Shown: piece after piece, positions 21,279-32,890 of the stretch
How positions within the stretch are numbered: the first letter of the stretch is position 1
How the letters are laid out: each line of letters begins with the position of its first letter
Origin: Zanthoxylum bungeanum
Lineage: Eukaryota; Streptophyta; Magnoliopsida; Sapindales; Rutaceae
Length of the DNA stretch: 64,000 nt
Assembly: GCA_019454045.1 (NCBI GenBank)
Contig: SKCR01023738.1
Coordinates: 170,465-234,464, forward strand
Direction: 5' to 3'
Position numbers and translations under genes: made by a program
The notes under the pieces: generated by a model
What the model saw: the letters and a program-made list of their open reading frames with translations, nothing else
Told to the model about the DNA's origin: nothing
Database searches by the model: none

Positions 21279-22521
21279 AACACACTCCAATACACCTATC
21301 ATCACCCAATTTCTTCCATCAAAATAGGAAAAGCATTTACATTTGTTGGAGTTCATAACTATTGAAGAACGAGGGAGAGTGGTAAGCTTTACATGTGTTT
21401 GGTTATGGGATCAATACTTCTCATAGCCATGCAAGAAGATTTTGGAGTTGTGAGTTAGAGATAGAGGGTGAGGTGTGTTGAAGACAATTCTAGAGGAGTT
21501 GAGAGTAATTCCAGAGACTTTTGAGAGCAATTTCTTGGAGTTTTAGAGAGAGAAACCGAGAGCATGAGACTGGATTATTCAGAAGAGAGAGAAAATATAT
21601 GGACAATGAGAGAAAATGACTTTTCGACGTCGTCCGATCTCCGTTTCTAGCAAGTGACCACATTTGGAGAATCCTCTCGATGAGACGAATCCATTGCCAC
21701 CAGACTGCCGCCGAGAAAACACCGGTCGCTCCCTCACGCGTAAGCCACGCGCCGGCGACTTGCTGGCCACGCGCTCCATGCGCCGCCGCACGTGTATGAC
21801 ACCTCCCGGACCGGAATTTCCCCTCATCGAGATACGCGAGTTGGACACTTCGTTTGCCCAAATCGGACATTCGGTTGTTGAAAAATGAGTAAAATATAGT
21901 TGTTATCGGTGTTTAATCGATCGTCGGTAACCGTCGTGTTTCAGCCCCTACCACCACCATCGTCATGATCCTTGAGGTGTTTTCTGACCAGCGGTTCCTT
22001 TGTTGAGAGATTTGGAGGTTGTTGGAGATCGGTACGTGATTTATTACCTTTTTGGGGTGTTAATGATAGAATTTGAAAGTTTTGGACGTAATTATAAATT
22101 GACATAATTAAGAGGGAAAACTGTAAATTCTGATTTTTAGGGGTTAAAGAGTAAAATTTAAGAGTTTTAAACTATTTGGACATATTAAAAAAATTTAGGG
22201 GCTAAAATGGACATATAGAAAGTTTAGGGGTAAAATCTTAATTTTGGATCAATTGAGGGACCTGATCGTAATTTTACATCTTTCACATTCTTAGAGAGGA
22301 TATAGACATATTAAGAGCTTTTGCATGGATAGAGGTAAGTACAATGCACGATGATTCCCTTAACATAATTGTTTGTTAATTGATGTTATTGTGAAAGTCC
22401 ACATATAAATATATTGGTATAATTATAATTATATATATTTTTTGTGGAGATATAAATATTGATTAATTGAAAGCATGATAAATATGAAATTCATGATTGT
22501 TGAGATGAGATTGATGGATTG
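21279..22521 (+). mobile_element. Probable chromovirus (Tekay/Del-type) LTR remnant
   Basis: Noncoding. The run with TTCGACGTCGTCCGATCTCC, the GC-rich part with CACGCGCCGGCGACTTGC, and TTGGACACTTCGTTTG with GACATTCGGTTG (about 21625-21880) follow the order I associate with LTRs of Tekay/Del-type Ty3/gypsy chromoviruses. AT-rich sequence with repeated TTTAGGGG(C/T)TAAA words follows. The left end is fused to the truncated Tat LTR and the right end is cut by the copia LTR at 22522. Several frames overlap on both strands but none resembles a protein family. The lineage rests on memory of similar LTRs. Confidence 0.45.
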
Positions 22522-24641
22522 TGTTGGACAATTATGACCCATAGCATCACTATTTGTACAAATTAACTATGTGACAAAGGAAATTGCTCTTTTATCATTT
22601 GTAATTGGATTACTCGGATATATAAATGATAAAAGTCCTTATGATTAGTTCCGGATTAATAAGATATGAGACAGTATTAATCCAAAAAGGTTTAATCATT
22701 AAATATCCCTAATCATAGTATTATCGAGACTGGACATCAATAATGCAGAATAGGCTAGTATTACACTTGTGCGTGTTATGGAAGCGTAACGACATAGTTC
22801 TCATATATTTGGGTATTGGATACTCATGCAAGTGTAATAAGAGGTTCTGTTTACCGATGATACGGAAACAGCTTCGCTCTGGATAGACCCCTCGGAATCC
22901 CATTGGTAGTATGACTATCTGTCTATGGGAATCCGAATCAGGGTAGGTGTATTTGATCTTAACTTGAGACTTGCATCGCTAATACTTGCGATAATCAGTA
23001 TACTTTGGTTTTGGTCATCCGGGGCTTTAACAGGTTCTGTGTACGCCTCTTCTGGGTATACTGAGAATTGTAGTGTATTGGGTGTGATGTCAAGATGGAA
23101 GTATCACTTCAGTCATATGGAGATGATGATCACACAGGGATACAAAACTGGTACTCTAAGTGCTATAGTCATTGAGGAAGTATGACTAGGTCATGACTTT
23201 CCGATCATAAGAGACTAGTTCTAGTGATCTGATATATGCTTCGTACGGGGCATACACAACTCCAGCCCCAGGCCTAGCATATAACATCCGATACTGGATC
23301 GTAATACGCAATACTACGTATACTACGCCTGACAAAGATCTTGTATTTCGTAGAAGAATATTTCTGGAGAATTGGGTATGCACGGTGCTTTGCTAGAAGC
23401 CAACCATGTCTTGTAAATTGGTAAGAACGTGGTACCGGGTACACACGTATTCGGATAATCCGATAATCGTATTTACTACCAACATATCCATGGATATCTT
23501 GGGTCGCATCCCAAAGATTCACTGATGATATTTGACTCGAACAGAAAATTAATCTGGGATTAATTAAGAGAGAGAAAATTAATCTGGGATTAATTACGGC
23601 AAGAATTAATCTAGGATTAATTATCAGAGAAAGAATTAATCTGAGATTAATTGCATCGAGAATTTATCTGGGATTAAATTAGTCGAGAAGAGAGAACGCG
23701 ATTAATTTAGAATTAATCGGTAAAGTAAATTTAATAGTTAAATTAGATTTTACTATTTAATTTATTTAATTGGGCTAAAATAATATATTAGATATATTAA
23801 TTGAAATTAGATTTCAAAGCAGAATTAAGATTGGATTTTAATTCGGGCGAACGAATTAATTTCGAATTAATTCGTAAGCGACTTTCGTAATAATTTTACT
23901 AGACATTATTATTTAATTAAATCGGATTTAATTAAGTCGCGACGGAAAATTTGTTTAATTGGATTAAACAAACCTAAGCCCAAAAGTGTGTTGTGTAAGT
24001 AATTTGAATTATGAATTCAATGTGGTGGGACCCACTCATTTACATCAACTAGTCATTTGTTGATGGAAGTTGTTGGGATATTAAATTGGATTTCACTAAC
24101 CCATCACACCAATCAATAAAAGGACATACTACTAATGAATTTTGGTATGATTTATTTTTAATCTCTCCTTTTATTTTAATGGCCGTGTGGCCATTGACTA
24201 TTTTTTAGAAGTTTTTGCCAAAATCCAAATGGCCTTCTTTTGCTTTTGAAGCATCAACCAATTGGCCGATTTTTGCCTGTCTTTAGAAGATTAGAAAATG
24301 GCCACTGACTTCTTTGAAATAGGAGCCGAAAGAAAAGGCTAAATTGCCTTTGTTGTTTATATTGACCGAATGGCCTTATTTTCAAAGTGTCGATTGCTTG
24401 CTCTCTGTTAGCCGAATTCTTGCTTCTCTTGGAGAGCGAATTTTGGTTCCTTTTGTTCTTGCTAGCACATAAGGGAATCAAGTGAAGGTGATAGAGATAC
24501 TCACCCATGAGCTTGGAAGCTTCAACATCCATAAAAGTTTTGAACTCAACCGATCAATGTAAGTCATCCGTAACTTATTTTTGATTTTATTCACACACTA
24601 ATCACGCTTAGAGATCCTGTGGCATGTCTAGGACACTTACA
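22522..24641 (+). repeat. Copia 5' LTR (Copia-0, 2.12 kb)
   Basis: Begins TGTTGGACAATTATGACCC and ends CACTTACA, one base before a tRNA-iMet PBS. It belongs to the same broad family as the LTRs of Copia-1, Copia-2 and the fragments at 27393, 59335 and 59861. All share ATGACCCATAGC, GGAAACAGCTTCGCTCTGG and AT-rich blocks of AATTAATCTGGGATTAATT near the middle. No coding sequence inside. Confidence 0.88.
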
Positions 24642-24642
24642 A

Positions 24643-24654
24643 TGGTATCAGAGC
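24643..24654 (+). promoter_or_regulatory. Primer binding site, tRNA-iMet (Copia-0)
   Basis: TGGTATCAGAGC, the standard plant copia PBS complementary to initiator tRNA-Met. Confidence 0.9.
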
Positions 24655-25671
24655 GAGATATAAGCTTGATATGATTCTAGGATTTGTAAACTTTAATTTG
24701 GGATTTTATGCTTGAAGTATGTATTTTCTTAAATTGATGGTTTGGTTGAGCTTGTATGATGTTTAATTGGATTTGTGCATCATTGATTTTGTGATAAATT
24801 GATTAGATCAAAAATCCTCAAAATCCATGCTTGGCCGATTACTACCCTAGGAGGACTCATGGTGATTTTTTAAAAAATTAGCAATTGGATATGTTAAAAG
24901 CATGAAATAAATATTGATTGTTGATTTAATTGGATTGAAATAAAAATTGGATGTTATTTCATGTATTGCCGTGAGTATGAAACATGTTGGAATGGATTGA
25001 TTGTGCTTTAATTTGTGTTGGACATAAATTAAAATGTTAAGCATGATTAATTTGATTATTAGTGTTTTGGAAATACTAGATTAATTAATTAATTGTGTAA
25101 ATTACACTTCAATTGAATTAATGTGTAATTTGGAATGATATATTAATTTCATTTGTTGTATTTGGGCTAATGGGCTTGGTTGGGCCAAAATTTTGGTCTT
25201 TGATCATATTTGGGCCTAAACCATTTCCATAAAGTCCAAAATATGACAATTGGGCCTTTAATAATTTAATTAGGCCTAATTGGCCTAAATTGATTTTATG
25301 GCATAAGATGATTCCTAAATGGGCCAAGGCTTTTGGGTTTGATCCATAATGGCCAAAGCCCACGCCAAAAGAATTAATTGAAAGCCTATTGGACTTTAGT
25401 TAAATAGTATTGGATACTAATTGGGCCTTTGAGACCCATAAAGATTGGATTTGGAATCCAAGTCTTTAAGGCACATAATAAGTGTAATTATTTAATTTGG
25501 AATTAAATATGAATTAGTATTGGATACAATTTAAATTGGATTTAAAATTGTAGTTCAATATAATTCAAGAATACTTACTTTGAGTATTTATTCTTAAACT
25601 AGTTGGACTCGCGCAAATCAAATCGTTGTATGAACATTGGATGGTTATTAATCAAAGATTAATTAATTGGA
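24655..25671 (+). mobile_element. Leader of Copia-0
   Basis: AT-rich noncoding leader with many GGGCC words (TTGGGCC, AATGGGC). It parallels 30262-31480 of Copia-1, including the ACTAGTTGGACTCG and CAAATCGTTGTATGAACATTGG block near 25600-25655. The match stops at about 25671, so gag, pol and a neighbouring 3' LTR are missing. Confidence 0.75.
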
Positions 25672-27392
25672 GGGAGGGTGGGAACTTATCTTGAGGCTTT
25701 TATACTTATGATAATCTAGTGGCACATATTCTTCGTCTATGAGTCTAGGATTCTTGTATATACATGTCTGGTATCTCTTCCTATACTAGGGTACTATTGC
25801 TAAGACTTGTCTGGCTTGCCTTTTCCAACCTAATTCCTGATTATTTTCAATATTTGATCACTCCATGTCTTCCGCAAAATCCTTCCAGAGCCATACACCC
25901 TAACAACTTCCTTGTACTGTCTATTTACTAATTCCTATTAATTTCTGTTGCTTAACTCTCTGAAGTCGCTATTTGCTTTCTCTGAGTACTGCTATACTTT
26001 CTTAGGAGAATTTATCTGCTATAAAGTTTTCTTTTGTGTCTCAGTCTCTTAGACTCCTTACTTCTTTACTTTCCTGAAAACTCTATCTACTTGGCTACTT
26101 AGGATATCTATTACTAAATCTTTGGTTCAGGTACTACTCTTTTCCTAGTTCTTCTCAAATTCATGAGACTTTTTATAAATCGATCACTATATTCCCAAGA
26201 AGCATTCTCCCTAATCTCTTCGTACTTTTAAAGCCTTTACTTCTTCAAGGGTTCCTTAATTCTATGATGATTTCCAAACTTAGCTCAACTTATTGTAGCT
26301 TCAAACTATTTTATTTGATGCTTCCTCTCTATATTTCACTTGAACTTATCATTTAGTTGTCTAATCATCTCACTATATGTCTAACTTATCCATTGTTGTA
26401 CTCTATTGATTATTTTCTTTACTAGGCTCTAAATTGAGAATGGATACATGCTCATGTGTATGGTTCGGTATTTATATGATTACTAGAATCAAGTTTTTCA
26501 GAAGGAAATGTCCTCATCTAGTGTACAGGAAATTGGTCAACTACTCTATGTCTTGGGGTTCCACAACTATCATCAATTCTCTACACTAATATTTTCTCGT
26601 TTCGCTATCTTTGTGCCCGAATGCATTGAATTTTCCTTGTTACTTCTCGCATCCCTTTTATCATTTGGATATCCTAATTCTTTGCTCTTCACCTTACTAC
26701 TGAGACTAAAGGTGGGCCATTCTTCTATCTACTTCTTAGATCTCCACTTCTTGTTCTCACTAAAAATCTCGATTTGGTCATTCTATTCTACTGTCCATTC
26801 TGGTACTCTTGCCACTCCCTAAATATCTCCAGCTTCATCGGTCCATTCTTATATTCTTTTACGGATTTCTACTGACTCAAACTTATCTGTGGGTTCTATG
26901 GCATTTGGTATAACTTGTGGACTCATACTAGTCTTGCAAACCTTGTGCTGACGTGTCTAAATCCTTGGGTTATTTTTGGTTATCCTCTTCATACCTTCAG
27001 AGACTTCCTGAATATTTTTTTTTTGGTTTTCTACTTATCATGGTATTTCCATTTCTTAAGGTGAACTTCCATTGGGTTTTCTTACGGTCGTCTATAGCTA
27101 TACTGGTAGGAACAGCTCTATATCTCATCGGTTCTTTTCTTTATGTCTCGATGGGTTTCTACATCCTTGTTCTAGTATTCTATGTCCTGATGGAGTCTAT
27201 TGCTCATGTAGGGTAGGTATGAGATAGACTCTGTCAGGACAGCTCACGAATGAGTGGGGATCTGGGTAGGTCGGAGCCTTATTTATTGGATTCATTGACT
27301 ATGGCAACTAATCACTTTCTGACGTCATTTATCTTATTTGCTTACGGGCTTGGGTTTGGGGAATCTAAAATCTCTACATCTTTATGGCATCC
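25672..27392. other. Unassigned 1.7-kb stretch, probably TE-derived
   Basis: It lies between the Copia-0 leader and a minus-strand copia LTR fragment. Two plus-strand frames (26508-26822, 104 residues; 26953-27216, 87 residues) are hydrophobic and T-rich, as expected from antisense of A-rich sequence. I see no domain in them. On the minus strand, words near 25690-25830 (AGACATGTATATACAAGAATCC) look familiar from plant gypsy-type noncoding sequence, but I cannot name the family. No LTR ends or PBS found. Confidence 0.35.
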
Positions 27393-27754
27393 CGTTAGTG
27401 TCTTAGACATGCCCAAGATCTCTACAACATGATTTCAGTGTGTGAATAATAAAAATAAGTTGTGGAAAAATACTTACAATGAATGGATGAGAATTTAAAA
27501 TTCTTTGATATATGTTAAGAGCTCCAAGCTTTGAGTTGTTTTCCAAACTCATGGATGCGTTTCCCTATCACTTTGATTGGCTCTTTAATGCTAGCTTAAG
27601 AAAAATTTGCAACAAAATTTCCCTTTTGAGAAGATGAAGTCACGGCACCAAGAAGAGAGGGAGAGAGCTTTTTGGTTTTTTATATTTTTGATTTCTAAAA
27701 TCAATTACCAAAGTCAACTTCAAAAATTGGTATATGCTATTCCAAAAAGAAAAG
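27393..27754 (-). mobile_element. Copia LTR fragment, minus strand (left part)
   Basis: On the minus strand this is the 3' end of a copia LTR. It matches the reverse complement of about 24290-24641, including GGCATGTCTA and GAGATC near the LTR end. The LTR end itself is mutated and no PBS follows it. The missing part of the same LTR appears to be 59335-59860, on the other side of the tandem array, so the array inserted into this LTR. Confidence 0.75.
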
Positions 27755-28147
27755 TGATGAAAACCTGCCTGGAGCAAAGCCAAGCAAACCCACAAAAGAT
27801 TGTTACCCACGTAACTCTTGTGAACCCCGCAGGAACTAAGCCTGTGAAACCCACAAAGGATTGTTACGAGCGCCAACAGATGAAAACCTGCCTAGAGCAA
27901 AGCCAAACAAACCCACAAAAGATTGTTATCCACGCAACTCATGTTAACCCCGCAGGAACAAAGACTGTGAAACCCATAAAATATTGTTATGAGCGTCCAG
28001 GAAAGTATAACGAGGTTTGGAGATTAGAAACCCGTGAAGAATAAAGCCTCACGAACCCCTAATTCCTTGAAACGCCATAAAAGACAGCAACCCCTTTGAT
28101 AAGTTTTTGAAGAGAATCCACCCTACCATGGTTAGCCATCACGGCCT
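27755..28147 (-). repeat. Tandem array: LTR 1, first part
   Basis: Terminal part of LTR 1 of the non-autonomous element (minus strand). It begins TGATGAAAACCTGCC in plus reading, the LTR 3' end. It contains two copies of the about 123-bp unit with AACCTGCCTGGAGCAAAGCC and AAACCCACAAAAGATTGTTA. Copia-1 interrupts it after GGCCT (28143-28147), and it continues at 38144. The open frame 27607-28044 is read through this repeat and is not a gene. Confidence 0.85.
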
Positions 28148-29614
28148 TGTTGGATAATATGACCCATAGCGTCACTATTTGCTGTGTTGTTGTAGCAAAT
28201 TAACTATGTAATAAGGAAATTGCACTCTCATCATTTGTGATTAGATCACCATAGATATATAAATGAAGAGAGGTCCCTATGATTAGTTCCTGGATTGAGA
28301 TGATATGAGACAGTATCAGTCCACGAAGGATTAATCATTAAATATCCCTAGCCGTAGTATTATCGAGACTGGACATCGATAATGCGGAATAGGCTAGTAT
28401 TGCACTTGTGTGCGTTGTGAGGGCATAACGGCATAGTTCTCATATATATAAGTATTGGATACTTATGCAAGTGCGATAGGAGGTCGTGTTTCACCGATGG
28501 TACGGGAAACAGCTTCGCTCTGGATAGACCCCTCGGAATCCCATTGGTATTATGACTATGTGTCTATGGGAGGCCGAAATCAAGGTAGGTGTATATAGTC
28601 TTAACCTGAGACTTGCACCGCTGATGCTTGCGACAATCAATATACTTTGGTTGAGGTCGTCCAGGAGGTAACGTGTCCTGTGTACGCCGACTGCTGGGTA
28701 TATTGAGAATCGTAGAGTATTGGGTGTGATGTCAAGACGGAAGTGTCACTTCAGTCATATTGGAGATGATGTCACGCAGGATACGGTACTAGTGCTCTTG
28801 AGTGTTGCGCAACCAATCGGGATATTATGACCAGGTCATGTATATCCGATTATAGAGACTATGTTACCAGACATCCGATATGTGCTTCGGACGGGGTAGA
28901 CACTTATCCAGCCCCAGCCCTAGCACGTGATTATCCGATACTGGACCGATATACACAATACAATAGTATACTACGCTTGATACAGATCTAAATTTTCTTA
29001 AAGGATATGTCCGGAAAATTGGGTAGACTTGGTGCTTTGCTAGGAGTCGACCTTGTCTCGTAAATCGGTAGAACGTAGTACTTGGTACGTACGTGATTCG
29101 GATACACCGACGATCGTATTTACTGCCAACTTATCCGAGGATCTCATGGGTCGCTTCCCGATAATCCACCGATGACGCACAACTCGCACTCTTGAATAAT
29201 CTGGGATTATATAGAAGAGAGAGAAGATTAATCTACGATTAATTACGGAGATATTTTATCTAGGATAAAATATCGTCTAGAGAGAGATAACGATTAATTC
29301 GGAATTAATCGATTAAATTAATATATTGGATATATTAAAAGAAATTAGATTTCGACGCGGAATTAAAATTAGATTTTAATTCGGGCGAACAAATTAATTT
29401 GGAATTAATTCGTTAGCGAAGTGAATAGTGAATTCGCTAGGCGGAATCATTTAATTACGACGCGACGGAAAGTTCGTTAATTTAGAATTAGCGAACCCGA
29501 GCCCGAGTGTGATTGCGAGCGCATTCGTATTTCGAATTCGAGTGCGGCGACGCAAGTCACATCAAGCGTCAAATCAATCGTCACATCAAGCGTCAAATCA
29601 AAAGTCACTTTGAG

Positions 29615-29671
<57 letters not shown>

Positions 29672-30250
29672 GACTTACATCAAGTCACTTTATTAAAGTG
29701 ACATGTGAATAGTGATGTGAGTTGTTGTAATAGTGTTTGGAGGGAAATATTTACTTTTGATTTTTTCATTTGGTAAATGTTTTAATATATATTTTATGGA
29801 AAAATATATAAAGCTTTTTGGAAAAGCTTTTCACCAACCATTACACATTTCTTTCTCTCTCAATTTTGCTCTCTTCTCTCACGCCCAAAACTGAAATTCT
29901 TGGACTGTTTTGGAAGCCATTTTGGCGTGAACAATAGGGAAGCAAGAGTGGATTTTCATGGTGAAAATTCAAGTGCTAGCACACTTTCGAGTCTTGCGAA
30001 GGTGGTAGGGAGGTTCGCCCATGAGCCGGGATCCGTCGGACGAGGCTTGGAGCACTGTTTTCTCAGCTCAAAATTGAAAAATCTGGACAGTGGACTGCGT
30101 CATTTAGGCGTCCTTGGCAGTGAGCTTTTTGGCTTCATTCGTCTCCAAATCGACTCAACCGATCGATGTGAGTATTCCGCTACCTCCGTTGAAGTATTCA
30201 CGCATTATTTTCATTGCTTGTTTGATCTTGGGACCTTAATAAAACCAACA
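28148..30250 (+). repeat. 5' LTR of Copia-1 (2.10 kb)
   Basis: TGTTGGATAATATGACCC to ACCAACA. Near-identical to 36044-38138, with scattered single-base and small indel differences. It includes a (GATT)n run at about 29615-29668. A frame of 131 codons at 29900-30295 crosses from LTR into leader. It is shortened by a one-base change in the other LTR and has no family resemblance. Confidence 0.92.
29615..29668 (+). repeat. (GATT)n microsatellite in Copia-1 5' LTR
   Basis: About 54 bp of GATT repeats; the 3' LTR has about 46 bp at 37514-37560. The difference of about two units arose after insertion or during reverse transcription. Confidence 0.9.
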
Positions 30251-30251
30251 A

Positions 30252-30263
30252 TGGTATCAGAGC
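30252..30263 (+). promoter_or_regulatory. Primer binding site, tRNA-iMet (Copia-1)
   Basis: TGGTATCAGAGC, one base after the LTR end. Confidence 0.92.
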
Positions 30264-32890
30264 TTAGGTTCAAGCATGAAAAATGTAGGGCTTAAAATTT
30301 GGGTAAATGTTTGTTGAGCATGATTTGAATAAATTGATTGTTTAAGTATGCTTATAACATGTTTAATTTCATTTTGGTTGGACCAATTTGTTGAAAAATA
30401 ATTTGGAATTATTTTCCCCAAATACTTTACCTTGGCCGAATGGTATATTGATTTTTGGATTCTTGGAATTTTTGATTTTTGATTCATTTGATGAGTTAGA
30501 ATCATTTAGGTTGATGTTAATTTGAATCGAATTGGATTGGATTTGGAATTGAACAAAAACCCCAAAATCTTCATGTTGGCCGAATAGGTATATTGCCCTA
30601 ATGTCTTGGTAATTTTTGATTTTGTGACATTGGATGTGTATGAAATCATTTAGGATGGTGATTTAATGTCGATTGTAGGTTCGATTGGATCGAAACCGAA
30701 TCGGACACAAAATCCCTCTTTTGGCCGAGACTTAAAAGCATGTAAATGGGTTTGATTTTTCATTTTGTGTGTTGGACATATGATAATGAATTGAGTATGA
30801 TTAATTGGACTAATTTAGTGTTTTAGAAATAATGATTTAGTTGATTAATCATGTAATGCACTTTAGGTTAATTGAATATGAAATTGGATTTGTATATTTA
30901 ATTAATTGGGCCTAATTTTGGAAATTGGACTTTAATGTTGTATTTGGGCCTATGGGCTTGATTTTATCAAGTTGGATTTAGGCCAAATGGATGGATCCAA
31001 TTGGGCCCAAAACCTTAACCATAAAGCCCAAATGCGACTAATGAACCTTTAAAGTTCAATTGGGCCTAATGGGCCAAGATTGATTTATGGGCTTATGGGG
31101 TAAATCCCGGATTGGACTTTGGTTATCGGTTTGACCCGAGTTGACCAATAGTCCACGCCTTATGAAATCAATTAAAAGCCTATTGGACTTTAATTGAATT
31201 GACATTGGACGTTAATCGGTCTTTGAGACGCGTTACGATTAAATTTGGAATTTAAATCGTAAAAGGTTTATTAAATAAAAGTGTAATGTTTAATTTGGAA
31301 TTGAATAGTGAATTAGTATTAAATACATGTTAAATTAGATTTAATGATGTAGTTTAATTTAATTATGAATTAGTACTTTAAGTACTTATTCGCAAAAACG
31401 AGTTTGACTCGAACAAAATCAAATCGTTGTTTGAACATTGGATTTTCACTTAATTATCAGATTAATTAATTTGATTAGATTGATTGATAGCATGCTTATG
31501 TGTGTGAATACGTGGTTGTGTTGAATGAATAATGTATATCGGATGGATATTAGATGGGTGGGCAATTTTAGAAATTGTTGTAATAAATTCGATTTATTAA
31601 ATTGGACCTGCGTGTCCAGCCTTATCACCTCTATTCTCTTTGTATTCTCTTCTCACCTATTCCCCTCAATGTAAATGAGGTTTCTTTAGAAGTGTAGTGT
31701 AACGGGTAGAAGTAATATTAGTGCTAGCTTGAGTGAGAAAGGGAGAGATTTGATCTAGGATCAATGTGTAAAGTATCCATCCGCATATCATTATTATTTA
31801 TTTTCATACTCGCTTTATTATGTATTTAATGCATGTTTAAGGGTGTATGATGATGAGACCTTAACAAAGATAATTAAATTGGTAGCCAATTTGCACGCGA
31901 AAAAACCCTCGTTAATATCAAGCGTCTTTTCCTTCCATTGAGTGATTCTTGCTCAAGATCCAGATTGGCAGGGTTGGTGGCCAAAGTCAGGCCCTTGTCC
32001 TTCGAAGATGTGCTTTAATCACGAGGCTTTGTTCCAATATCGGTGTCGTGTCCAAGTTGTGGTTTTGTTGGCCAAAGTCAAGACCACTTCTTGTCCATTG
32101 ACATTGATTACAAAGACTTCCTTGTCAATGGGTCCGCGCTGACTGGGATCACTAGGTTTGTTGTGCCAAAGCCAAGGCCTAGTTGATTCGGAGGAAAATG
32201 GTAGGGTATATATTCGATATATAGGCATGTATAGATATATGTTTGGGACTTGGATGTCCACCTACTGGATCTAGGAGTTGGATGAGATCCAATTGATCTT
32301 CGAGATCTACCTAGTTAATTATCATACAATTTGTTGGCCAAAGTCAAGATTGTGTGACATTTAACGGGATCCTAGCCCACTAGGAAACACGGTTTCCCGA
32401 GTACTCGACAGAGGGTTAGAGGCTCGACGAAAAATAGTGGGAGGCAAGTATTGAATTTGCAACATTCGTTCAATTACTCGCTAAACACGCTCATCTATAT
32501 TTTACTCGTCATATTAATCAAAAGTATTAGTTGGACTAATATTTTATGTTGTTTTAAAAATATATATAGTTGGACTATATACAAACTCATTCAATATATA
32601 GTTGATTTTATAATTGGATTATAGTAATCAATATATTGAATTAAATGATAGTTGATTTTATAATTGGATTATAGTAATCAATATTAAAATTATAGTTGAA
32701 TAAATAATTGGATTATTGTAATCATTATAATAAATAGTACCTTTATTAAAATTGATTAAATAGTTGGACTATTGAAATCAAGAAAGAATTGAAAAGTTGA
32801 ATATTTAAAATATATAATCCTTGGATTAAATATTTTAAATGATTTAATTTTCATTGGGAATTAATAATAGGTTAATTTATTTGATAAAAT
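30264..32890 (+). other. Leader and decayed gag region of Copia-1
   Basis: AT-rich, with repeated GGGCC words to about 31200. It then carries four copies of a motif like TTGTTGGCCAAAGTCAAGA at about 31970, 32066, 32159 and 32330. Copia-2 has four equivalent copies. No gag frame survives; the longest open stretches are under 85 codons and carry no motif. Leader and gag cannot be separated here. Confidence 0.65.

Noticed and set aside
21490..21888. Overlapping frames on both strands with arginine-rich composition, considered as a host gene exon
   Set aside because: They lie in a GC-rich part of a chromovirus-like LTR. Three frames overlap and none has a recognisable domain.
24643..24654. tRNA-like sequence TGGTATCAGAGC considered as part of a tRNA gene
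   Set aside because: It is the complement of the tRNA 3' end, placed directly after an LTR, and no cloverleaf can be formed around it.
27607..28044. 145-codon frame on the plus strand
   Set aside because: It starts in a copia LTR fragment and runs through the 123-bp sub-repeats of the array LTR. Similar frames appear in each LTR copy (55890-56195, 58540-58785) only because the sub-repeat keeps a frame open.
29900..30295. 131-codon frame, considered as a captured host gene piece
   Set aside because: It crosses the LTR-PBS-leader border of Copia-1, and the equivalent frame in the 3' LTR is broken. No domain is visible.
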